Below are positions 1 to 5,316 of a DNA stretch of 6,479 nucleotides, piece by piece. Positions within the stretch are counted from its first letter, which is position 1. Each line of letters opens with the position of its first letter. Under the pieces are notes generated by a model that saw only the letters and a list, made by a program, of their open reading frames with translations, was not told the DNA's origin and did not search any database. The stretch covers positions 1 to 6,479 of the forward strand of contig JAJYHA010000330.1 of assembly GCA_021784995.1 (NCBI GenBank), given 5' to 3'. The translations under genes and the position numbers were made by a program. This stretch comes from Myxococcales bacterium. Lineage in GTDB: Bacteria; Myxococcota; Myxococcia; Myxococcales; Anaeromyxobacteraceae.

Positions 1-2
1 AC

Positions 3-707
3 CGTGCTCTCGGGGAGGGGGTGATGGCGCTGACGGCGCACTCGCCCAGCGTGCCCGAGGCGGAGCGCCAGGCGGCGCGCCGGCTGGCCTCGCAGCTCGG
101 GGTGCGGCACGTCGAGCGGGCGAGCCAGGAGATGGAGGATCCGCGCTACGCCGCCAACCCCGTCGATCGCTGTTACTACTGCAAGAGCGAGCTCTACCGG
201 CTCTGCGAGGAGGTGGCGCGCTGTGAGGGGCTGGCGGCCATCCTGGACGGCTTCAACGCCGACGACCGGCGCGACCATCGGCCCGGGCACCGCGCCGCGG
301 CGGAGCGGGCCGTGCGCTCGCCTCTGGCGGAGGTGGGACTCACGAAGGCCGAGGTGCGCGCCTGGAGCGAGGCCTTCGGCCTCCCAACCTGGGACAAGCC
401 GCAGATGGCCTGCCTGGCCTCGCGCCTTCCGTACGGTACGCCCGTCACGCCGGAGCGCCTCAGCCAGGTGGAGCGGGCGGAGGCGGGGATCCGCGCCCTC
501 GGCATCGGCAGCTTCCGGGTTCGCCACCACGGCGACATCGGTCGCGTGGAGGTGGCCGCGGAGGAGTTCGACCGGGCCTGGAGCCGCCGCCAGGAGATCG
601 CGGCGGCGGTGCGAGGGGCTGGATTCCCTCTCGCGGTGCTCGACCTCGAGCCGTTCCGGTCGGGGCGCATGAACGAGCTGGTGGGCTTGCGCCCGCCGCC
701 GCCGTAG
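3..707 (+). CDS. larE: ATP-dependent sacrificial sulfur transferase LarE, 5' end missing
   Basis: LarE adenylates the carboxylates of the pyridinium dicarboxylate precursor and transfers sulfur to it. This makes the nickel-pincer nucleotide cofactor used by lactate racemase (LarA) and related enzymes, and it acts in the cytosol. The reading frame is open from the left edge, and 235 codons are visible. LarE proteins are usually about 270-280 residues, so roughly 40 N-terminal residues are missing, including the SGGxDS-type PP-loop that binds ATP. A GTG and an ATG near 21-26 are internal codons, because the text there already matches the family segment that follows the PP-loop (ALTAHSPSVPE). 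Other family signatures are the RCYYCK segment (Cys codons at 171 and 180) and WDKPQMACLASRLPYG. The Cys of ACLASR (codon at 411) corresponds to the residue whose sulfur is sacrificed in the Lactobacillus enzyme. No larB or larC is visible; any would lie upstream of the window. Confidence 0.93.
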   Translation, partial: RALGEGVMALTAHSPSVPEAERQAARRLASQLGVRHVERASQEMEDPRYAANPVDRCYYCKSELYRLCEEVARCEGLAAILDGFNADDRRDHRPGHRAAAERAVRSPLAEVGLTKAEVRAWSEAFGLPTWDKPQMACLASRLPYGTPVTPERLSQVERAEAGIRALGIGSFRVRHHGDIGRVEVAAEEFDRAWSRRQEIAAAVRGAGFPLAVLDLEPFRSGRMNELVGLRPPPP

Positions 708-760
708 GCCCGCTTCTGCCCGGCGGGCGCGCCCGCGCCTGCCGTCGGGCCCTCGGTCGG

Positions 761-791
761 GATGGACGCCGCACCGGGGCCCGGGTCCATC
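761..791. repeat. Imperfect hairpin in the larE 3' region
   Basis: The 7-bp arms GATGGAC (761-767) and GTCCATC (785-791) are perfect inverted repeats around a 17-nt GC-rich loop. They lie in the untranslated stretch between the larE stop and its terminator. The structure may simply help fold the 3' end of the message. No T-tract follows, so it is not a terminator itself. In a sequence this GC-rich, chance is a real alternative. Confidence 0.35.
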
Positions 792-821
792 GCAGCTCCC
801 TCACAGCCCCGGGTTCACCAG

Positions 822-853
822 GCCCTTCGCCCCCGGCGAGGGGCTCTTTTTTT
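822..853 (+). terminator. Rho-independent terminator of larE
   Basis: The left arm GCCCTTCGCC (822-831) pairs with GGCGAGGGGC (835-844) over ten base pairs with one G-U wobble. The loop is CCC, and a T-rich run ends in seven consecutive Ts (847-853). This is a textbook intrinsic terminator, placed 115 nt after the larE stop and in the right orientation for it. The last two Ts are also the first two bases of the next promoter's -35 box. Confidence 0.9.
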
Positions 854-879
854 GACTCGACAGTATCGGGTGGTAGCGT
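852..879 (+). promoter_or_regulatory. Sigma70-like promoter for the ribbon-helix-helix gene
   Basis: The -35 box TTGACT (852-857) matches 5 of 6 consensus bases. After a 16-bp spacer there is a weaker -10, TAGCGT (874-879, 3 of 6). Transcription would begin near 886. That would leave a short leader before the ATG at 916 and exclude the GTG at 880 as a start. The -35 box is strong, but the -10 is poor enough that an activator or a slightly different -10 is possible. Confidence 0.55.
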
Positions 880-900
880 GTGGGCAAAGGTAAACACATG

Positions 901-906
901 AGGGAG
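901..906 (+). promoter_or_regulatory. Ribosome binding site that decides the start at 916
   Basis: AGGGAG lies 9 nt before the ATG at 916 and supports that start. A second in-frame ATG at 898 has a weaker AAAGG at 886-890, which would sit at the very 5' end of the predicted transcript. Both ATGs are inside copies of CACATGA (895-901 and 913-919), an 18-nt direct repeat. Confidence 0.6.
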
Positions 907-915
907 ATAACTCAC

Positions 916-1131
916 ATGAACCTTCAGCCCCCGATGATGCAGCACGCGGTGAACGGCTCGACGTCACGCCTGGAGCCCATGCTGGTGAGGCTACCCCCGT
1001 CGCTCGCGGGCCAGCTTCGCGAACTCGCCCGGACCACGCGCATCCGTCAGTCGGACTACCTCCGTGAGGCGGTGGCAGACCTGCTCGTCAAGTACAACCA
1101 CCTGCGAGCCGACGGCGAGGAGCGCCAGTGA
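916..1131 (+). CDS. Small ribbon-helix-helix (CopG/Arc-type) DNA-binding protein
   Basis: This 71-residue protein carries one ribbon-helix-helix fold at about residues 20-60. The strand EPMLVRLPPSL precedes helix 1 (AGQLRELARTT), a turn (RIRQS) and helix 2 (DYLREAVADLLVKY). Such proteins dimerise, and the paired strands read operator DNA. The pattern of hydrophobic residues and the S-x-Y-L-R-E-A segment of helix 2 are typical. The N-terminal 19 residues look disordered. The start at 916 was chosen from its ribosome binding site; starts at 898 or 880 would add 6 or 12 residues. It has its own promoter and an overlapping downstream ORF. It may be an autoregulator or an antitoxin-like partner, but the target is unknown. 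Confidence 0.85.
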   Translation: MNLQPPMMQHAVNGSTSRLEPMLVRLPPSLAGQLRELARTTRIRQSDYLREAVADLLVKYNHLRADGEERQ

Positions 1132-1304
1132 GCCCCGCTCTCGAGATCGAGCGCCGGCCGATCGCCCGGCTGCGCCTGGTCAAGCGGGCCGCCTCGGTTC
1201 CGGCACCCGGCAGGGTCCCCGTGTTTCACGTCTTCGAGGAGCTGTACGCGCGCGCGGCGCTCAGGGAAAGAGCTGGCGAGGGTAGCTCACCGTCGCCAGC
1301 GTGA
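1128..1304 (+). CDS. Small ORF of 58 codons, coupled to the ribbon-helix-helix gene; function unknown
   Basis: The GTG start overlaps the TGA of the preceding gene (GTGA, 4 nt), a common arrangement for translational coupling. Over the first 45 codons about 90% of third positions are G or C, as in real genes here. The last 13 codons fall inside the antiparallel truA 3' end and lose that bias. The product is basic near its N-terminus (ERRPIARLRLVKR) and has a short hydrophobic/aromatic stretch (VPVFHVFEELYARAAL). No signal peptide, membrane segment or known motif is visible, and it resembles no toxin family that I recognise. It could be a real small protein made with the DNA-binding protein, or a chance ORF. 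Confidence 0.45.
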   Translation: MSPALEIERRPIARLRLVKRAASVPAPGRVPVFHVFEELYARAALRERAGEGSSPSPA

Positions 1305-2067
1305 GGCCCCAGGCCGGCGCGCGGACGCCTCGATAGCGAGCCGTGGGCCGGGCCAGGATGTCGGCCACGCGAGAGGGGTCCGTCGCGCCCACCCCGGCGG
1401 TGACGGCCGTGCCGACGAGGTGGCGCGCCATCGCGCGAAGGAACGACCGGCCCTCCAGCACGATCGCGGCCAGGCGGTCCCGCTCCGCGGGGACGACCGA
1501 GGCGCGCAGCAGCGTCGTGACCGTCGCGTCCGGGTCCCGGCGCCTGCGCGCGGTCTGCTCGCCGGGGCGGGCGAACCCGCCGAAGTCGTGCTCTCCGACC
1601 GCCAGCTGGAGCGCGGCGGCGATCCGCGCGAGGTCGGGCACGGCCGAGGGCCGCTCCGGGAAGGCGCGGAGGTCCGGCAGGCTCCAGGCGTAGCCCGCGA
1701 CCTCCCGCGGTGCAGGCCAGCCGAGCAGGTAGACGTAGGTTCGCGAGCGGGCGGAGGCGCGCGCGTGCAGGCCGGGACCGATCCGGGCCGCGTCGAGGCA
1801 GAGCAGGCCCTCGGGCGTGTGCGCGTTGACGAGGGCCCGGAGCGCCACCGGCTCCACGTCGGTCCGCGCCGAGAAGGTCACGATCTGCCCGACGGCGTGG
1901 ACCCCCGCGTCGGTGCGCGCGGCGACCTCGAGCCGAACGCGTGTGCCGAGGAGCGACAGCGCCGCCTCGAGTGCGCCCTGCACCGTCACCAGCCCCGGCT
2001 GGCGCTGGAAACCGCGAAAGCTCGCACCGTGATAGGCGACACGCAGCGCGTAACGGCGCTTCTCCAC
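1261..2067 (-). CDS. truA: tRNA pseudouridine synthase A
   Basis: TruA converts uridines 38-40 in the anticodon stem-loop of many tRNAs to pseudouridine. The 268-residue length matches the family (E. coli about 270). The N-terminal strand RYALRVAYHGASFRGFQRQP is followed by the catalytic motif ARTDAGVHA, with the nucleophilic Asp at residue 53. The RSRTYVYLL segment supplies the usual active-site Tyr. The C-terminal signatures SFLRAMARHLVGT and GLTLATVSYP are also present. The start is a GTG at 2065-2067, chosen because the family's first strand begins right after it. No good ribosome binding site precedes it; instead an inverted repeat touches the start codon. The gene is convergent with the small ORF on the left and overlaps it by 44 nt. 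It is divergent from the GYF_2-like gene on the right. Confidence 0.96.
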   Translation of the reverse strand: MEKRRYALRVAYHGASFRGFQRQPGLVTVQGALEAALSLLGTRVRLEVAARTDAGVHAVGQIVTFSARTDVEPVALRALVNAHTPEGLLCLDAARIGPGLHARASARSRTYVYLLGWPAPREVAGYAWSLPDLRAFPERPSAVPDLARIAAALQLAVGEHDFGGFARPGEQTARRRRDPDATVTTLLRASVVPAERDRLAAIVLEGRSFLRAMARHLVGTAVTAGVGATDPSRVADILARPTARYRGVRAPAWGLTLATVSYPRQLFP

Positions 2068-2089
2068 GGCGTGCTAACTTGAGCACGCC
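2068..2089. repeat. Perfect 8-bp inverted repeat at the truA start, between divergent genes
   Basis: GGCGTGCT (2068-2075) and AGCACGCC (2082-2089) are perfect inverted repeats around a 6-nt loop. The repeat ends at the base next to the truA GTG. In truA mRNA it would form a hairpin immediately before the start codon, where a ribosome binding site is expected and none is seen. As DNA, it could be an operator in the short divergent region. Either role is inference. Confidence 0.5.
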
Positions 2090-2120
2090 TCCCACCCGCC
2101 GATCCAGCCCGAAACGCCAA

Positions 2121-3032
2121 GTGCCGGAGCCGACCGAACCCGCGAGCGTGCCTCGCCTGGAGGAGCGTCCGGCGGCGCGAGGGCCGTCCCTCACCGGAGA
2201 GTGGCTCTTCCAGCGCGATGGCCAGGTCTTCGGCCCCGTGCGTGGCGCGGGGATCGTCGCCCTGCTCGCGAGCGGCGCCGTCACCTCGACCACCCGGGTG
2301 CGCCGGGAGGCGGAGCCGTGGCGGCCGCTGGCGGAGGTGGCCGAGCTCCGGCCGTGGCTCGAGGAGTGGCAGGCCCGCGCGCGGATGGAGGCCGAGGCGC
2401 GATCGATGCGCGCGCGGGAGCGGACCCGGTCCGCGGGGCGCTGGGCGGTCGCGCTGCTGGCCATCGGCGGCGTGGTGGCGATCGTGGTCACCGCCGTGGG
2501 TGCGCTGGCGCTGAAGCGGCCATGGGAGCGGCGCAGCGCGTTGCTGGAGGGGTTCGAGCTGTCCGTCACGATCGGGTCTGCGCGCGTCGCCGGGGGCACG
2601 AGCCGCGGCGGCGAGATCGCCGTTCCAGAGGTCGCCCACGCGGGGCGCGACGGCCGGCCGCGCGGGCGCGGGGAGCCACGCGAGGGCGGACCCGCGGCGC
2701 GCGCGCCGGCGACGCCGGGCGGCGCCCCCGCCCTGGTGGCGACCGGATACGACCCGGCCCTGGTCGAGCAGACCGTGGCCCGGTCGAAGGAGTCGCTCGC
2801 GCCCTGCCTCCGCGAGGAGGCCGAGCGGTCGGGCGACTTCACCGGGGAGATCCCCATCGAGTTCGCCGTCGGGAACGACGGCAAGGTCGCCGCGCTCTGG
2901 ATCGACGACCCGCGCTTCCGTTCCGGTGCGCTCCGGGAGTGCCTGCTGGCCGCGCTGCGACGCTGGTCGTTCACCCCGTTCGAGGGGCAGCGCCCCGTCG
3001 TCTCGCTCTCGTTCCACGTCGGGCGGCGCTGA
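2121..3032 (+). CDS. Inner-membrane protein with GYF_2-like and AgmX/PglI-like C-terminal domains
   Basis: From the GTG at 2121 the protein has 303 residues. Residues 27-75 resemble GYF_2 (DUF4339): EWLFQRDGQVFGPV, then a VALLASGAV helix and an RREAEPWRPL end. A charged helix (75-105) leads to one transmembrane segment (about 108-131, flanked by Arg/Lys). A Gly/Pro/Arg-rich linker (155-205) precedes a C-terminal domain (210-300). That domain resembles the AgmX/PglI or TonB-like fold, with IPIEFAVGNDGKV, a Cys pair (229, 274) and LRRWSFTPFEG. The layout predicts a cytoplasmic GYF_2-like head and a periplasmic C-terminus. In myxobacteria AgmX/PglI proteins are linked to gliding motility, but the domain is widespread and motility is not shown here. 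The start is uncertain: GTG at 2121 or 2148, or TTG at 2079 (reading MSTPPTRR), all lack a clear ribosome binding site. Confidence 0.8.
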   Translation: MPEPTEPASVPRLEERPAARGPSLTGEWLFQRDGQVFGPVRGAGIVALLASGAVTSTTRVRREAEPWRPLAEVAELRPWLEEWQARARMEAEARSMRARERTRSAGRWAVALLAIGGVVAIVVTAVGALALKRPWERRSALLEGFELSVTIGSARVAGGTSRGGEIAVPEVAHAGRDGRPRGRGEPREGGPAARAPATPGGAPALVATGYDPALVEQTVARSKESLAPCLREEAERSGDFTGEIPIEFAVGNDGKVAALWIDDPRFRSGALRECLLAALRRWSFTPFEGQRPVVSLSFHVGRR

Positions 3033-3100
3033 GGTCGGGTCGCGGGCGGGCGATCGATCCGAGGCCGGGGTGTCAGGGCAGGGAGATAGACACCCGCGTC

Positions 3101-3721
3101 ATGCCTGCGACCGCGGAGAAGCTGCAGTCCCGCATCGAGGAGCTGCCGGAGGGCTCGATGCGCCGCCGGGTCATGGAGTCCGCGCGGCGGTTCAAGTCTT
3201 CATGGGTCGACCTGGGGCGCCTGCTCACCCAGGTGCGGCGCGAATCGCTGTGGCGCGAATGGGGGCACGGCAGCTTCGACGTGTACTGCACGAAGGAGCT
3301 CTTCATCCGCAAGCACACGGCCGAGAAGCTCACCGCGAGCTACGGCTTCATGGAGCGCCACGAGCCGGAGCTCGTGGAGCACGCCGACCGCGCGCCGCGC
3401 CCGGTCCCCTCGTTCGAGGTGATCGACATCCTCTCTCGAGCCGAGGCGGCCGGGCGGCTGCCGGAGGAGGGCTGGCGCGAGCTGCGCGATGGCGTGCTCG
3501 AGCGTGGCGCGACCCCTGCTTCGGTGAGCCGCCAGCTCGCCGATCGCTACGGCGCACCTCCACCGCCTCCGGCGGCACCCGAGGAGGAGAGGCTGCGCAA
3601 GCTCGCCGCGCTGGCGCACCGGGTCGCCTCGGCCTGCGCGCAGGAGCGCGGGGTGCCGCGCGATCTGGCCGAGGTCGCGCGGCGAGTCGCCGCGGATCTT
3701 GCCGGGCTCGTCGGAGCCTGA
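3101..3721 (+). CDS. Conserved-looking helical protein of unknown function
   Basis: This 206-residue protein has no signal peptide or membrane segment. Residues 20-90 form a coherent block: MRRRVMESARRFKSSWVDLG, then WREWGHGSFDVYC and ELFIRKHTAEKLTASYGFMERH. The last part has the spacing of a helix-turn-helix, and this layout of Trp, Tyr and Leu is reminiscent of small DNA-binding proteins. Residues 92-150 are helical and charged. A short proline run (153-157) precedes a C-terminal helix rich in Ala, Arg and Leu. I do not recognise the family by name. A GGGAG at 3081-3085 lies 15 nt before the ATG, which is long for a ribosome binding site. The gene sits 68 bp after the GYF_2-like gene and 119 bp before clpX, in the same direction. 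Confidence 0.75.
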   Translation: MPATAEKLQSRIEELPEGSMRRRVMESARRFKSSWVDLGRLLTQVRRESLWREWGHGSFDVYCTKELFIRKHTAEKLTASYGFMERHEPELVEHADRAPRPVPSFEVIDILSRAEAAGRLPEEGWRELRDGVLERGATPASVSRQLADRYGAPPPPPAAPEEERLRKLAALAHRVASACAQERGVPRDLAEVARRVAADLAGLVGA

Positions 3722-3830
3722 GACCGCGCGGAGCCTCCCGGAAGCGGCGACGCCGCCGGGGTCCGTCTATATTCGAAGGGACGGGACGTCGGCTGTGTGG
3801 GCCGGTGTCTTTGGTGTAACATTCGGGCCC

Positions 3831-3836
3831 GAGGGA
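3831..3836 (+). promoter_or_regulatory. Ribosome binding site of clpX
   Basis: GAGGGA ends 4 nt before the GTG at 3841 (GAGG is 6 nt away). The 119-bp gap before clpX is the most AT-containing stretch nearby. It holds two -10-like hexamers, TATATT (3768-3773) and TAACAT (3817-3822). Neither has a convincing -35 box, so no clpX promoter is claimed. Confidence 0.6.
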
Positions 3837-3840
3837 ACGC

Positions 3841-5124
3841 GTGAGCCGCAAAGAGCACCACCATGGAAATTTGAGCTGCTCTTTCTGCGGCAAGGGCCAG
3901 CGGGAGGTGCGGAAGCTCATCGCAGGGCCGACCGTGTACATCTGCGACGAGTGCATCCGGCTCTGCAACGACATCATCGCGGAGGAGGCGGAGCGTGACG
4001 ACGGCCGCCCGGCCGTGTCCCTCCCCACGCCGGCCGAGATCAAGAGCTTCCTCGACGACTACGTGGTGGGCCAGGACCGGGCGAAGAAGGTCCTGTCGGT
4101 CGCCGTCTACAACCACTACAAGCGCGTCTACACCCGGAAGGCGGCGCGCCCCTCCCGGCCCGGGCAGGGCCGCAACGCCGCGGAGGACGTCGAGCTCCAG
4201 AAGTCGAACATCCTGCTCATCGGCCCCACGGGATCGGGCAAGACGCTGCTGGCGCAGTCGCTGGCGCGCTTTCTCAACGTGCCCTTCACCATCGCCGACG
4301 CCACCAGCCTCACCGAGGCCGGGTACGTCGGGGAGGACGTCGAGAACATCATCCAGAACCTGCTCCACAACGCCGACTACGACGTGGAGAAGGCGTCGCG
4401 CGGGATCGTGTACGTCGACGAGATCGACAAGATCGCGCGCAAGGGTGACACGCCGTCGCCGACGCGCGACGTGGGGGGCGAGGGCGTGCAGCAGGCCCTC
4501 CTCAAGATCATCGAGGGCACGCGCGCGAACGTGACGCCGCGCGGGGGCAAGAAGTACAACCAGCAGGAGTACATCCAGGTCGACACCTCGAACATCCTCT
4601 TCGTCGTCGGGGGGGCCTTCTGCGGGGTGGAGCAGGCGATCCGGCGCCGTGTGGGCGTCAAGGGGCTGGGGTTCGGCGCGCGCATCGACCGGAAGGACGA
4701 CATCACGCTGGGCGAGCTGCTCGCGAAGATCGAGCCCACCGACCTCGTGAAGTTCGGCATGATCCCGGAGTTCGTGGGGCGCGTGCCGATCATCGCCACG
4801 CTCTCGGAGCTGAGCGAGGAGGATCTCGTCACCATCCTCACCCAGCCCAAGAACGCGCTCACCAAGCAGTACGTGAAGCTCTTCGAGATGGAGAAGGTGA
4901 AGCTCTCCTTCACGCGCGAGGCCCTGCGGGCGTGTGCGCGCGAGGCGATGCGGCGCAAGTCGGGCGCGCGCGGCCTCCGCGCCATCCTCGAGCAGGCGAT
5001 GCTCGACATCATGTACGACGTGCCCTACCGGGAGGGCGTGAAGGAGTGCAAGATCACGGAGGGCGTGATCCTGAACAAGGAGCCGCCGCTCCTCTCCTTC
5101 GAGAAGGAGAAGAAGCTGGCGTAG
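3841..5124 (+). CDS. clpX: ClpX, AAA+ unfoldase subunit of the ClpXP protease
   Basis: ClpX is a hexameric ring ATPase that recognises, unfolds and threads proteins into ClpP. The product has 427 residues, the normal size. The N-terminal zinc-binding domain has Cys13, Cys16, Cys35 and Cys38. The AAA+ module has Walker A GPTGSGKT (128-135), the pore loop GYVG (161-164), Walker B IVYVDEID (189-196), an arginine finger in PEFVGR (Arg314) and sensor II in GARGLR (Arg377). The ATPase should therefore be active. Two loops differ from the E. coli and B. subtilis forms: the RKH loop reads KKY (237-239) and the IGF loop reads LGF (276-278). Neither clpP nor tig is seen just upstream, nor lon just downstream, unlike the common tig-clpP-clpX-lon order. 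It may be the main ClpX moved away from clpP, or a second copy. Confidence 0.96.
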   Translation: MSRKEHHHGNLSCSFCGKGQREVRKLIAGPTVYICDECIRLCNDIIAEEAERDDGRPAVSLPTPAEIKSFLDDYVVGQDRAKKVLSVAVYNHYKRVYTRKAARPSRPGQGRNAAEDVELQKSNILLIGPTGSGKTLLAQSLARFLNVPFTIADATSLTEAGYVGEDVENIIQNLLHNADYDVEKASRGIVYVDEIDKIARKGDTPSPTRDVGGEGVQQALLKIIEGTRANVTPRGGKKYNQQEYIQVDTSNILFVVGGAFCGVEQAIRRRVGVKGLGFGARIDRKDDITLGELLAKIEPTDLVKFGMIPEFVGRVPIIATLSELSEEDLVTILTQPKNALTKQYVKLFEMEKVKLSFTREALRACAREAMRRKSGARGLRAILEQAMLDIMYDVPYREGVKECKITEGVILNKEPPLLSFEKEKKLA

Positions 5125-5264
5125 CGCGACCGCACGGGCGCCGCCCGCTCGCGGAGGCACGTCGTCCACCTCGCCTCACCCGGCGCTCCGGTGGCGCAGG
5201 GCGCAACCGTGCGGGATCACGGGGCCGCGGGTCAGGGTCGCGGTGTCCTCCCGGGCAGGGTGAA

Positions 5265-5289
5265 GGAATCACCTCATCCGGACGTCGTC
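5265..5289 (+). promoter_or_regulatory. Possible ECF-sigma promoter of the YXWGXW gene
   Basis: GGAAT (5265-5269) is separated by 16 bp from CGTC (5286-5289). This spacing and wording resemble promoters read by extracytoplasmic-function sigma factors, which often serve envelope genes. Transcription would start near 5295, leaving about 20 nt before the ATG. The motif is short and the call rests on sight alone. No sigma70-like promoter was found in the 192-bp gap after clpX. A 5-bp hairpin at 5207-5222 is also there, and no intrinsic terminator with a T-tract was seen for clpX. Confidence 0.25.
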
Positions 5290-5305
5290 CCCGTGAGCGG
5301 GGACG
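5286..5305 (+). repeat. Hairpin abutting the ribosome binding site of the YXWGXW gene
   Basis: CGTCCCC (5286-5292) and GGGGACG (5299-5305) are perfect 7-bp arms around the loop GTGAGC. The ribosome binding site GGAGGAG (5305-5311) begins in the last base of the stem and lies 5 nt from the ATG. If transcribed it could influence translation. If transcription starts near 5295, the left arm is outside the message and the repeat is only a DNA feature. Confidence 0.45.
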
Positions 5306-5316
5306 GAGGAGCGGCC

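Noticed and set aside
723..736. A perfect 14-bp palindrome of only G and C after larE
   Set aside because: It has no spacer to make a loop and lies in extremely GC-rich sequence, where such palindromes are common by chance.
1941..2120. A longer N-terminus for the GYF_2-like protein starting at 1941
   Set aside because: It would overlap the start of truA by more than 120 nt on the opposite strand, and the added residues look like non-coding Arg/Pro/Ala text. Starts at 2079, 2121 or 2148 are more reasonable.
1226..2974. A 582-codon open frame on the minus strand
   Set aside because: It runs in another frame through truA and antisense to the GYF_2-like gene, with Arg/Pro/Ala-rich text and no motif. 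Long stop-free frames are expected opposite real genes at this GC content.
3741..3760. GCGGCG/CGCCGC inverted repeat between 3721 and clpX as a terminator
   Set aside because: It has only one central base, so the full stem cannot close, and no T-tract follows.
5130..5150. Small hairpin CGGGC/GCCCG just after clpX as its terminator
   Set aside because: The stem is only 5 bp and no T-run follows, so intrinsic termination is not supported.
3547..5169. A 540-codon open frame antisense to clpX
   Set aside because: It mirrors the codons of clpX, which is certain from its motifs. Its translation is low-complexity Leu/Arg/Asp/His-rich text and has no family signature.
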